Source: Comamonadaceae bacterium G21597-S1 (lineage in GTDB: Bacteria; Pseudomonadota; Gammaproteobacteria; Burkholderiales; Burkholderiaceae_C). Taken from it: DNA of 64,000 bases. Of the stretch, positions 42,118 to 50,515 are shown one piece after another. Location: positions 124,001 through 188,000 of the forward strand of contig JAPWHR010000001.1 in assembly GCA_027214345.1 (NCBI GenBank). The letters run 5' to 3'. A program made the position numbers and the translations under genes. The notes beneath the pieces are model-generated. The model ran no database searches. It saw only the letters and a program-made list of their open reading frames with translations, and was not told where the DNA came from. Each line of letters opens with the position of its first letter. The stretch's first letter is position 1.

Positions 42118-42242
42118 GAACGCAAGGAAGACGGACCAGGACGTGTACATGCCTGCACTGTAGTGCGTTGCGCTGCGCCCTGGGAGGGTGCGGCCTGAAT
42201 TCCCCAATTACCCGCGGCACCAACAGGGATCCGCGCGCCGCA

Positions 42243-42260
42243 TGCCGGCGTTTGCCGGCA
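42243..42260. repeat. GCCGGC hairpin, REP-like
   Basis: TGCCGGC-GTTT-GCCGGCA forms a perfect 7-bp stem with a 4-base loop in the gap between the divergent NfeD and methyltransferase genes. Short GC palindromes of this kind are common extragenic elements in proteobacteria. Only one copy was noticed in the window. Confidence 0.45.
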
Positions 42261-42392
42261 CGACCAACTGCAAGCATGGTACTGCTGCTCGCGCGCGCCC
42301 CATCGTCCGGGCTGGGGCACCTCCCACTGCGCCTGCCAGGTCGCGTTGGGCCACAATGGCGGCTCCGATCACCAGCTAGACAGGCGACGACC

Positions 42393-43094
42393 ATGGCACC
42401 CGCAACCCTCGAACGGATCGATGATGAACTGGACGTGCTCGCCAGCATGGTCTCGTTGTCAGGCCAGCGCATCATCGAATTGGGCTGCGGTGCGGCACAT
42501 CTGGCGCGCGCGCTGCTCGGCCGCTTTCCGGACAGCGAACTCACGGGTGTCGAAGTCGATGCTCGCCAACACGCGAAGAATCTCGCATCGCCCCAGCAAG
42601 GGCTGCAATTCGTTGCCGGTGTGGCACAGGACATTGCAGCGGGCAATGCCACCTACGACCTGGCGCTGATGCTCAAGTCCCTGCATCATGTTCCGATCGC
42701 GTCCATGGACCAGGCCCTGCGCGAAGTGGCCCGGGTCGTGCGACCCGGCGGCCATCTCTACGTGTCCGAGCCGATCTACGATGGCGCGCTCAACGACGTG
42801 GTCAAGCCCTACAACGACGAGGGCGTGGTGCGCGCGGCCGCGCAGGCGGCCATCGACGCCGCGTTGCAGGCCGGCATCTGGACGCAAACTGACCAGCGTC
42901 GATTCGTCATCCCGCGCCATTTCAGCGGCTTCGCGGATTTCGAGCAGCGCATGATCCAGCAGACCTATGCCGACCACCGGCTCGCCGCCGCCACGCTGGC
43001 CGAAGTGCGCCGGCTTTTCGAGCAGCACTTGGGGCCGGACGGCGCAACGTTCGAACAGCCCATGCACGTGCGGTTGCTGCGCCGTCCTGGCTGA
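42393..43094 (+). CDS. Class I SAM-dependent methyltransferase
   Basis: A 233-residue methyltransferase of unknown substrate. The SAM-binding motif I is IIELGCGAAHLARALLG near residues 28-44, motif II acidic residue in LTGVEVDARQH, and the motif IV region YDLALMLKSLHHVP, followed by RVVRPGGHLYVSEP. The ATG at 42393 gives a natural N terminus; upstream in-frame codons pass through intergenic sequence. It is convergent with the LysR gene six bases away and shows no obvious partner. Confidence 0.85.
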   Translation: MAPATLERIDDELDVLASMVSLSGQRIIELGCGAAHLARALLGRFPDSELTGVEVDARQHAKNLASPQQGLQFVAGVAQDIAAGNATYDLALMLKSLHHVPIASMDQALREVARVVRPGGHLYVSEPIYDGALNDVVKPYNDEGVVRAAAQAAIDAALQAGIWTQTDQRRFVIPRHFSGFADFEQRMIQQTYADHRLAAATLAEVRRLFEQHLGPDGATFEQPMHVRLLRRPG

Positions 43095-43100
43095 ACGCGT

Positions 43101-44027
43101 TCAGGTCGTCCGCTCGGCGGCGCGCAGGCCCGGCTGCAGCACCTCGGCCTCCGGTCGCCGCAGCAGTTCGCGCAGCATCGGCGGCTCGAACCGCCGCGGC
43201 ACGCTGATCGCGAAGAACGTCTCGTACAGCTCGGGCACGACCGTGTATTCGACCAGCGTACCGCTGCGCAGCTCGTCCTGCACGACGACGCTGGGCAGCA
43301 GGGCCACGCCGCCGGTGTCGCGCGCCAGCAGGCGCAGCAAGGCCATGTCGTCGACCTCGGCCAACAGCCGGTAGCGGATCCCGCGGGTCTCGCACAGCAG
43401 GTCGAAACCGGCCCGGATGTCATTGTCGCGCCCGGGCAGCAGCAACGGCACCTCGGCCAGGTCCTGCGGGAAGCGAAACGGCTGCTCCGACGACCGGGGC
43501 CGGCCCACCAGGCTGACGGGCTGACGCGCGATGCGCCGGCATCGCCAGGCCTCGTCGGCCGAGCCTTGCACGCGGCGGTTGGACAGCACCAGGTCCAGGC
43601 TGTGCACGCGCAGTCGCGCCAGCAGGTCGACCAGGCTGCCCGAGTGCAATGCCAGCTCCACGTCGTCGCGCTGCAACATTGGCGCCAGGAAGTTCTCCTG
43701 GAAATTGCGCGACAAGGTCGCCACCGCACCGACCCGCACGACGTGGCGCGTATCGCGCCGGCCTTCGCGCAGCACCGACATCAGCTCGGTGCCGGTAGCG
43801 AAGATCGCGTCGGCATATTGCAGCGCCAGGTTGCCGGACTCGGTCAGCGCGAGCAGGCGGCCACGGCGTTCGAACAGTGCGTGGCCGAGCTGGTCCTCGA
43901 GCTGCTTGATCTGGGCCGACAAGGCTGACTGCGACACATGCAGCCGGTTCGCGGCCCGCGTCAGGTTGCCCTCCTTGGCCACGGCCCAGAAGTAGTGCAG
44001 GTGGTGGTAGTTGAGGCGATGCTGCAT
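43101..44027 (-). CDS. LysR-family regulator, divergent from dabBA
   Basis: A 308-residue LysR-type activator, NhaR/CbbR-like in its start (YHHLHYFWAVAKEGNLTRAA). The winged helix-turn-helix covers residues about 5-62 with VSQSALSAQIKQLEDQLG as the recognition region. The effector-binding domain follows (VSLVGRPRS; LLLPGRDNDIR; GGVALLPSVVV). It is transcribed away from dabB with 107 bases between, containing a perfect 8-bp inverted repeat. LysR genes often sit beside DAB operons, so control of dabBA is likely, but this is inferred from position. Confidence 0.9.
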   Translation of the reverse strand: MQHRLNYHHLHYFWAVAKEGNLTRAANRLHVSQSALSAQIKQLEDQLGHALFERRGRLLALTESGNLALQYADAIFATGTELMSVLREGRRDTRHVVRVGAVATLSRNFQENFLAPMLQRDDVELALHSGSLVDLLARLRVHSLDLVLSNRRVQGSADEAWRCRRIARQPVSLVGRPRSSEQPFRFPQDLAEVPLLLPGRDNDIRAGFDLLCETRGIRYRLLAEVDDMALLRLLARDTGGVALLPSVVVQDELRSGTLVEYTVVPELYETFFAISVPRRFEPPMLRELLRRPEAEVLQPGLRAAERTT

Positions 44028-44046
44028 CGTTGCAAACGTTCTGTTT

Positions 44047-44067
44047 TTGTTGATAAATCATCAACAA
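44047..44067. promoter_or_regulatory. Inverted repeat (LysR operator candidate) upstream of dabB
   Basis: TTGTTGAT-AAATC-ATCAACAA is a perfect 8-bp inverted repeat with a 5-base spacer. It contains the T-N11-A core expected of LysR sites (TGATAAATCATCA). It lies 20 bases from the LysR start and 67 from the dabB start, the classic position for a regulator that represses itself and activates the divergent operon. Confidence 0.6.
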
Positions 44068-44134
44068 CAATGAATTTTACAGATGACTCGAAAGGCTCGA
44101 TAGTCCTGCCATCGCCAACCTCCTTCCCGCCACG

Positions 44135-45700
44135 ATGTTTTTCTCCCTCTCCGACTCGCCCGCGTGGCACCTCCTGCTCGCAGCCACTCCGGCCTGCGCC
44201 ATGCTGCTGGGCGCGGCCGCCTGCCTGCGCGCCGACGCGCCGCGGGCCTGGCGCCAGGCCCGCCTGGCCACATCCGCCGCATTGGGCCTGGCCTTGCTGG
44301 TGCTGCTGGCATTGGCCGCGTTCGGCCCGTCGGGCAATGCCTTCGTGCGCGCCGACGGCATCACCGGCACGGTCGGCCTGCTGGTGGCATTTGTCGGCTG
44401 GATCATCGTGCGTTATTCGCAGCGCTACCTGGACGGCAACAGCGGCAGCGCGGGTTATGTGCGCGCACTGCTGCTGACACTGGCCTGCGTGCTGCTGGTG
44501 GTGGTGAGCAACCACCTGCTGGTGCTCGCGCTGGCGTGGACCGTGTCCAGCCTGGGGCTGCACCGGCTGCTGAAATTCTTTCCCGCGCGTCGGGCGGCGG
44601 TGATCGCGGCGCACAAGAAACACGTGGTGGCGACCGTGGCCAATGCCGGCATGGTGCTGGCCGCCGTGCTGCTGTATGGCGCATTCGACAGCTGGCAGAT
44701 CGACCAGTTGACGGCGCTGGCCGTGGCGGCGCCGGAGTTGCCGGTGCTGGCGCAGACTGCCGTCGTGCTGATCGTGCTGGCGGCCATCCTCAAATGTGCC
44801 CAGTTGCCGGTGCACGGCTGGCTGATCCAGGTGATGGAGGCGCCCACGCCGGTATCGGCGCTGTTGCATGCGGGCGTCGTCAACCTGGGCGGGCTGGTGC
44901 TGATCCGACTCGCGCCGCTGGTGGCCGAGGTGCAATGGGCAATGGCCTTGCTGGTCGTCATTGGCGGCCTGAGCGCCGCGATCGCCGCGCTGGTGATGAC
45001 GACCCGCATCAGTGTCAAGGTGATGCTGGCCTGGTCCACCTGCGCGCAAATGGGCTTCATGCTGATGCAGTGCGGGCTGGGGCTGTGGGAGATGGCATTG
45101 CTGCACCTGGTCGGCCATTCGCTGTACAAGGCCCACGCCTTCCTGTCCGCCGGCGGCGTCGTGCGCCAGTCGCTGGTGCGCCAGCTGGCGCCGGTGCCGG
45201 CCGTGCCGGGCGCAGGGGCATTGGCGCTGGCGCTGCTGGCGGCACTGGCCAGCACCGGCCTGGTGCTGCTGGCATCCACGCAGCTGGCCCCGCTGTCGGC
45301 CCCGCTGGCGGTGATGGCCGGCGTGCTGGCGCTGGCGCTGGTGCCGCTGCTGCAACCCGCTGCGACAGAGCCGTCCGGTGTGCGAACCTGGCTGCGCGCG
45401 GGTCTGGCCGCAGCCGCACTGGCCGGCGTGTATTTCACGCTGCACCTGCTGCTGCAGGGCTGGGTGGCGCCCGAGGCCGTGCCGCCGCAGCTGCCCCTGT
45501 GGGGATTCGTCGCCGCCGTGTTCACGCTGCTGTTTCTGGTGCAACTGGCGGTGCAGGCCCGGCCGGCCGTCATCTGGGCGCGCCGGCTCTACCCCTGGAT
45601 CTACGGCGGCCTGTTCCTGGACGAATGGTTCAGCCGCCACGCGTTGCGCCTGTGGCCGGCGCCGGCAATGCACACCGCGTCGACCGCCGCCGCATCCTGA
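44135..45700 (+). CDS. dabB: DabB, membrane subunit of the inorganic-carbon accumulation complex
   Basis: A 521-residue, very hydrophobic protein of the proton-conducting NuoL/MrpA family that pairs with DabA. About 13 membrane helices are suggested. The conserved lysine and histidine-bearing helices of this family appear as AILKCAQLPVHGWLIQVMEAPTPVSALLHAGVVN (in part) near residue 230 and GHSLYKAHAFLSAGG near 329. In characterised DAB systems the membrane subunit is thought to couple ion flow to one-way conversion of CO2 to bicarbonate inside the cell. dabA follows 27 bases downstream. Confidence 0.93.
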   Translation: MFFSLSDSPAWHLLLAATPACAMLLGAAACLRADAPRAWRQARLATSAALGLALLVLLALAAFGPSGNAFVRADGITGTVGLLVAFVGWIIVRYSQRYLDGNSGSAGYVRALLLTLACVLLVVVSNHLLVLALAWTVSSLGLHRLLKFFPARRAAVIAAHKKHVVATVANAGMVLAAVLLYGAFDSWQIDQLTALAVAAPELPVLAQTAVVLIVLAAILKCAQLPVHGWLIQVMEAPTPVSALLHAGVVNLGGLVLIRLAPLVAEVQWAMALLVVIGGLSAAIAALVMTTRISVKVMLAWSTCAQMGFMLMQCGLGLWEMALLHLVGHSLYKAHAFLSAGGVVRQSLVRQLAPVPAVPGAGALALALLAALASTGLVLLASTQLAPLSAPLAVMAGVLALALVPLLQPAATEPSGVRTWLRAGLAAAALAGVYFTLHLLLQGWVAPEAVPPQLPLWGFVAAVFTLLFLVQLAVQARPAVIWARRLYPWIYGGLFLDEWFSRHALRLWPAPAMHTASTAAAS

Positions 45701-45727
45701 ACTTCCCCATTTCCGAGGACCTCATCC

Positions 45728-48196
45728 ATGAACGCCCCCTGTTCTCCCGGCCTGTTGCAGGCCCAGCACATCGCCGAAGCGCTCGCACTGGCCTGCGAAC
45801 GGATTGCCCCGAGTTGGCCGCTGGACCGCCTCATTGCCGTCAACCCCTACTGGGGCCGGCGTCAGCAGCCGATCGCGACCGCGGCCGCCGAGCTGGGCCT
45901 GCTGGCCGGCTCCCGGCTGACGATGCCGCGCGCCTGGTACCGCAGCCTGTGGCAACGCGGGCAACTGCAGGCAACGCACCTGCAGGCGGCGGCCGACCGC
46001 GCCGGCATTGCGCCGCAGCGACTGCTGGAGGCGCTACAGCAGGACGAGGCGACGCTGCCACGGCTGGCGCTGGTCGCGGACCTGCGCGACCACACCGATG
46101 GCGCGACGCCCCTGACCTGGTCGGAACGAGTCACGCACCAGATCAGCCAGCACTGTGCAGCGTATTTCGACCACACGCAGGCGCGCTGGCGGCTCGACAA
46201 CGGCAGCGGCCTGTATGCCAGCTGGCTGGAGCAGCTGGCGGCGGATCGCGGCCTGCCGTGGCGACAAGCCCGCACGCTGGCGCAGCGGCATATCGCGGCG
46301 CTGGCCCGGGATCCGATGGCGCTGATCGGGCAGACGCTCGACGGCCTGGGACTGGCACCCGAGGGCTACAGCGCCTACCTGAGCGCCTTGCTGCTGAGCA
46401 TCAACGGCTGGGCCTCGTGGTGCGCCTACCGGCAGTGGCAGGCCCGGCTGGCCGGCCAGGACGACCCGCATCTGGTGGAACTGCTGGCGATCCGGCTGGC
46501 CTGGGACTGGCTGCTGCAGCAGGATGCACCGGAATGTGTCGATCGCGGCTGGGCCGCCACCTGGTGCGACGCGGATGCGCGCAGTGCGCAACTGGCGCAG
46601 GCACAACAGTTTGACTGGTTGTTGCAGGAGGCCAGCGAGATCGCCTACCAGCAGCCGCTGTGCCAGGCACTGGTACAGCCGCCGCCACGCCGCACCGAGG
46701 CGGCCATCGCGGTCCAGGCGGTGTTCTGCATCGACGTGCGCTCCGAGCCGATGCGCCGGGCGCTCGAGGCGGTCGATCCGCGGCTGCAGACGCGCGGTTT
46801 TGCCGGCTTCTTCGGCCTGCCGATCGCCTATGCGCCCGCCGGCAGCGCGCTCGAGCGGCCGCAGTTGCCAGGCTTGCTGGCACCGGCGATGACGGCCACG
46901 GAAGGTGCTGCCGACGACACGCGGAAAGCCGCTCCGGCGCTCGGCCAGTTGCTCGCCAGCCGCAGACGCAGCGCGCTGCAGTGGCGCCAGCGCTGGGCCG
47001 ACCTGCGTGCCAGCGCGAGTTCGGGCTTCAGCTTCGTGGAGACCTGCGGCCTGGGTTATGCGGCCAAGCTGTTGACGGCTGCCTTACCGTCGGAACGGCC
47101 GACCGAACGGTGGGAGGATGCCGGCCTGGATGACGCGCAACGCGGCCACCGCCCGCAACTGGCCCTTGCCGGCCAGGACGCTTCGGCGGCGGCCGATCTG
47201 GCACTGCCGATCCTGCGCGCGATGGGCCTGACGCAGGATTTCGCTCCGCTGGTCATGCTGGCCGGACACGGCAGCCAGAGTGCGAACAACCCGCACGCCG
47301 CCGGCCTGGACTGCGGCGCCTGCGGCGGCCAGACCGGCGAGGTCAATGCCCGCGTGCTGGCCGACCTGCTCAACCGCGCGCCGGTGCGCGCGGCACTGGC
47401 GCTGCGCGGCGTGTCGATTCCGGCGGCGACACATTTCGTGCCGGCCCTGCACAACACCACGACCGACGACATCGCGTTGTTCGACACCAACCAGGTGCCC
47501 GCACCACTGCACGATCGGCTGGCACGGCTGCGCGACACGCTGGCCGCAGCGGGCTGCCGTGTGCGTGCCGAACGCGCACCGGCGCTCGGACTGGCCGCGC
47601 TGCGGGAACGGCCCGAGGCACTGGCGCGCGCGCTGCGCCGGCGCGCCAACGACTGGGCCGAGGTGCGGCCGGAGTGGGGCCTGGCCGACAACGCCGCCTT
47701 CATCGTCGCGCCGCGGGCGCGCACGCGGCACCTGTCACTGGCCGGCCGCAGCTTCCTGCACGACTATGACTGGCGCGAGGACGAGGGATTCGGTGTGCTG
47801 GAGCTGATCATGACGGCGCCGATGGTGGTGACGAACTGGATCAACCTTCAGTACCACGCGTCCACGGTCGACCCGCAGCGCTACGGCAGCGGCGACAAGG
47901 TGCTGCACAACACCGTCGGCGGCCATATCGGCGTATTCGAGGGCAACGGCGGCGACCTGCGCATCGGACTGCCGTGGCAATCGGTGCACGACGGCACCCA
48001 GCTGCGCCATACTCCGCTGCGTCTGTCGGTGTTCATCGAGGCGCCGCGCGCGGCCATCGACGCCATCATCGAGCGCCATGGCGTGGTCGGCGACCTGGTC
48101 GACAACGGCTGGCTGCATCTGCTGCGCATCGATAGCGACGGCGCAGGTATCGAGCAGCGGCGCCAGGGGCATTGGTCCCCTTGCACGCCGGACTGA
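45728..48196 (+). CDS. dabA: DabA, carbonic-anhydrase-like subunit of the inorganic-carbon accumulation complex
   Basis: An 822-residue DUF2309/UPF0753 protein. It is the cytosolic zinc subunit that hydrates CO2 to bicarbonate when bound to DabB. The four predicted zinc-site residues are in place: Cys334 and Asp336 in QAVFCIDVRSEPMRR, His514 in LAGHGSQSANNPH, and Cys529 in AGLDCGACGGQTGE. Their spacing matches the Halothiobacillus neapolitanus protein (C351, D353, H524, C539). The C-terminal VVTNWINLQYHASTVDP and NTVGGHIGVFEGNGGDLR blocks are family hallmarks. Ends convergently with the 48240 gene. Confidence 0.95.
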   Translation: MNAPCSPGLLQAQHIAEALALACERIAPSWPLDRLIAVNPYWGRRQQPIATAAAELGLLAGSRLTMPRAWYRSLWQRGQLQATHLQAAADRAGIAPQRLLEALQQDEATLPRLALVADLRDHTDGATPLTWSERVTHQISQHCAAYFDHTQARWRLDNGSGLYASWLEQLAADRGLPWRQARTLAQRHIAALARDPMALIGQTLDGLGLAPEGYSAYLSALLLSINGWASWCAYRQWQARLAGQDDPHLVELLAIRLAWDWLLQQDAPECVDRGWAATWCDADARSAQLAQAQQFDWLLQEASEIAYQQPLCQALVQPPPRRTEAAIAVQAVFCIDVRSEPMRRALEAVDPRLQTRGFAGFFGLPIAYAPAGSALERPQLPGLLAPAMTATEGAADDTRKAAPALGQLLASRRRSALQWRQRWADLRASASSGFSFVETCGLGYAAKLLTAALPSERPTERWEDAGLDDAQRGHRPQLALAGQDASAAADLALPILRAMGLTQDFAPLVMLAGHGSQSANNPHAAGLDCGACGGQTGEVNARVLADLLNRAPVRAALALRGVSIPAATHFVPALHNTTTDDIALFDTNQVPAPLHDRLARLRDTLAAAGCRVRAERAPALGLAALRERPEALARALRRRANDWAEVRPEWGLADNAAFIVAPRARTRHLSLAGRSFLHDYDWREDEGFGVLELIMTAPMVVTNWINLQYHASTVDPQRYGSGDKVLHNTVGGHIGVFEGNGGDLRIGLPWQSVHDGTQLRHTPLRLSVFIEAPRAAIDAIIERHGVVGDLVDNGWLHLLRIDSDGAGIEQRRQGHWSPCTPD

Positions 48197-48239
48197 CGCC
48201 GGTCCGTGGCGCGCTCGGCCGCGGGGAGCGCACCGACGC

Positions 48240-48992
48240 TCAGGTGGGCAAAACGACCTCGGCCGACACCCCGCGGCAGTCCATCTCGTATTCCAGGTGC
48301 TGGATGGGTGGCCGGTTGTAGTGCCAGGTCAATCCGTGACGCATGGCGCCGCGGCGTACGAGTTCGTCCGCCAGGAAGGGGTGGATGTCATGAACCGAAT
48401 AGACCTGCGTGGCCGTCGTGGACGTCCAGTCGAAACCCAGCGCCTGCATGCGCCGCTCCATTTCCGCCAGCACGAACTGCGCCTTCCTGCGCAGGCCGGC
48501 TGGCGAGACATCGCCGAAGGCAATCGCGTTGTCGCGATAGTCGCCCTTGCCTTCGGGCGATTCGGCACTGCCGGCGACCACGAAGGATGGAACGGCAGCA
48601 GCGTCGGCCACCGTATAGCTGAAGGCATGGAAACCCGGCTGCGCTGGCGGATCGATGTCGGGACAGACATTGCTGCGCGCCACCGGATTGACCTCTCCCT
48701 TCATCAGCCCCCAGCGTTCCAGCGTGGTGATGTAGATCGCATTGAAGGCCCGAAAGCCCTCTTCGGTGAACGGCGCGGGCGAGCGCAGTTCGCATGCGCA
48801 GAAGGCGCTGGTTGGACGGCCCAGCGAGGCCAGGTGCTGCGCGATGCGCTCGAAGCCCTCCGCCAGCGGCACCACGCTGGAAAAACGCGCCCGCTCGATG
48901 CGGAACCCGGGTTGTGCGGCGACACCGCCGGAATATTGCGAGACAGCCGGCATGTAGCGAAACCCGCCGGGCTCGAAGATGGTCGTGGTCAT
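48240..48992 (-). CDS. Unassigned 250-residue protein, possibly RidA-like
   Basis: I do not securely recognise this protein. It opens TIFEPGGFRYMPAVSQYSGG and has no membrane segment or signal peptide. CACELRSPAPFTEEGFRAFN, the TQVYSVHDIHPFLADE stretch and a final EYEMDCRGV recall the RidA/YjgF fold duplicated in one chain. Similar proteins may carry labels such as aminomuconate deaminase (CnbZ), but I cannot confirm that here. It sits last in the minus-strand Liv operon, 24 bases after livF, so it probably acts on the imported compound or a derivative. Confidence 0.55.
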   Translation of the reverse strand: MTTTIFEPGGFRYMPAVSQYSGGVAAQPGFRIERARFSSVVPLAEGFERIAQHLASLGRPTSAFCACELRSPAPFTEEGFRAFNAIYITTLERWGLMKGEVNPVARSNVCPDIDPPAQPGFHAFSYTVADAAAVPSFVVAGSAESPEGKGDYRDNAIAFGDVSPAGLRRKAQFVLAEMERRMQALGFDWTSTTATQVYSVHDIHPFLADELVRRGAMRHGLTWHYNRPPIQHLEYEMDCRGVSAEVVLPT

Positions 48993-49016
48993 GGTTCTTT
49001 CTCCTCCTTGTTCGGG

Positions 49017-49760
49017 TCAAACGGACATCGCGCCCAGATAGGCCTCGCGCACGGCCGGGTCACGCAGCAACTCGGAACTGGCGCCATGGCGCACCATGCG
49101 GCCGGTATCCATGACGTAGGCGGTCTGCGAAAGTTCGAGCGCGGTCATCACGTCCTGCTCCACGACCAGGATGGTCAGGCCGTCCCGGTTGAGTCGTTGC
49201 AGCGCGGTGATGAGCTGCTCCACCAGCAACGGCGACAGGCCCAGCGACAACTCGTCGATCATCAGCAGGCGCGGCGCGCTCATGATGCCGCGACCGATGG
49301 CGCACATCTGCTGCTCGCCACCGGACATCGTGCCCGCAGCCTGGTCGCGGCGTTCGGCCAGCTTGGGGAAGATGGCATAGATCCGATCGAGTTCACGCTG
49401 CATTTCCGCCCGGCCGATCCGGCGCAGGTAGGCGCCCATGACCAGGTTGTCCTCGACCGTCATCGCGCTGAACAACCGCCGTCCCTCGGGAACATGGGCG
49501 ATGCCCAGCCCCAGGATCTCCGCCGGACTGCAGTGCTGGATCTCGCGGCCATCCCACAGGCTGCGGCCCCGCTGCGTCGCCACCAGGCCGGACAGGGTGC
49601 GCATCATCGTCGACTTGCCCGCGCCGTTGGAGCCAATCAGCGCCGTGATCTCGCCCGCGCGAACCTGCATGTCCACGCCCCACAACACCGTGATCTCGCC
49701 ATAACCGGAACGCAGGCCTTCGACCTGCAACAACACCGGGGCTGCGCTCGTGTCGGTCAT
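49017..49760 (-). CDS. livF: Liv-type ABC transporter ATP-binding protein LivF (second system)
   Basis: ATPase of 247 residues. Walker A is IGSNGAGKSTMMRTL near residue 41 (Ser in place of the usual Pro), signature MSGGEQQMCAIGRGI, Walker B RLLMIDELSLGLSP with Leu instead of Pro after DE. The changes are mild and all catalytic residues remain. The ATG overlaps the livG stop by four bases. Fourth gene of a complete receptor-H-M-G-F transporter operon. Confidence 0.92.
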   Translation of the reverse strand: MTDTSAAPVLLQVEGLRSGYGEITVLWGVDMQVRAGEITALIGSNGAGKSTMMRTLSGLVATQRGRSLWDGREIQHCSPAEILGLGIAHVPEGRRLFSAMTVEDNLVMGAYLRRIGRAEMQRELDRIYAIFPKLAERRDQAAGTMSGGEQQMCAIGRGIMSAPRLLMIDELSLGLSPLLVEQLITALQRLNRDGLTILVVEQDVMTALELSQTAYVMDTGRMVRHGASSELLRDPAVREAYLGAMSV

Positions 49761-50515
49761 GATGCAGCCTCCGCACCGGCCGTGGCCTGCGCATACCGCT
49801 TGCCGAGGTAGGCCTCGACCACGCGCGGATCGGCGACAACCTGCGACGGGGCGCCGTCGGCGATCAGCGCGCCGTTCTGCAGCACGACGATGCGCGAACA
49901 CACGGACATCACCACCTTCATCAGATGTTCGATCAGCACGATCGTCACGCCCGAGGCCGCGATCTGCCGGATCAGGTCCATCGCCTGTTCCACCTCGGCG
50001 GAATTGAGCCCCGCGTTGACCTCGTCGAGAAACAACAGGCGCGGCCGCATGGCCAGCGCCTTGGCCAGTTCGAGTCGCTTGCGCATGGCCAGCGTCAGGC
50101 TCAGCGCCTGGCGGTCCGCCGAGTCGGTGAGGCCGACAAAGGCCAGTTGCGCGTCGGCGACACGGTGCGCATCCCGGATGCGGGCGCAACCGCCGGAGAA
50201 CAGGGCCGCGGCGGCCACGTTGTCGCGCACCGTCAGGTCGGGAAACGGCTGCACGACCTGGAAGGTGCGCGCCAGCCCAGCCCGCGCCGTCTGGTACGGG
50301 CGCAATCGCGTGATGTCCTTGCCCTCGAACATCACCTGCCCGGCCGATGCCCGGTGCACGCCGGTCACGACATTGACCAGCGTCGTCTTGCCCGCCCCGT
50401 TGGGGCCGATCAGCCCCAGGATCTCGCCCCGGTTGATCGTCAGAGAGACGTCCTGCAGTGCCTGCAGGCCACCGAATCGCCGGGACAGGCCCTGCAGCCG
50501 CATCAATTCAGCCAC
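49757..50515 (-). CDS. livG: Liv-type ABC transporter ATP-binding protein LivG (second system)
   Basis: ATPase of 252 residues. Walker A GPNGAGKTTLVNVV near residues 36-49 and Walker B LLFLDEVNAGLN are present. The ABC signature is divergent (SLTLAMRKRLELAKAL), without the LSGGQ glycines, a variant seen in some LivG proteins. The start is GTG at 50515 with AGGAGG six bases upstream; it overlaps the livM end by eight bases. An ATG four codons later would lack a ribosome site. Confidence 0.9.
   Translation of the reverse strand: MAELMRLQGLSRRFGGLQALQDVSLTINRGEILGLIGPNGAGKTTLVNVVTGVHRASAGQVMFEGKDITRLRPYQTARAGLARTFQVVQPFPDLTVRDNVAAAALFSGGCARIRDAHRVADAQLAFVGLTDSADRQALSLTLAMRKRLELAKALAMRPRLLFLDEVNAGLNSAEVEQAMDLIRQIAASGVTIVLIEHLMKVVMSVCSRIVVLQNGALIADGAPSQVVADPRVVEAYLGKRYAQATAGAEAAS

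Noticed and set aside
43961-45673. 570-codon minus-strand frame opposite dabB
   Set aside because: Gln/His/Arg-rich antisense of a membrane protein; no family. Its end merely overlaps the LysR start.
50508-50515. Apparent frameshift between livM and livG
   Set aside because: It is an ordinary eight-base gene overlap with a GTG start and a good AGGAGG site.
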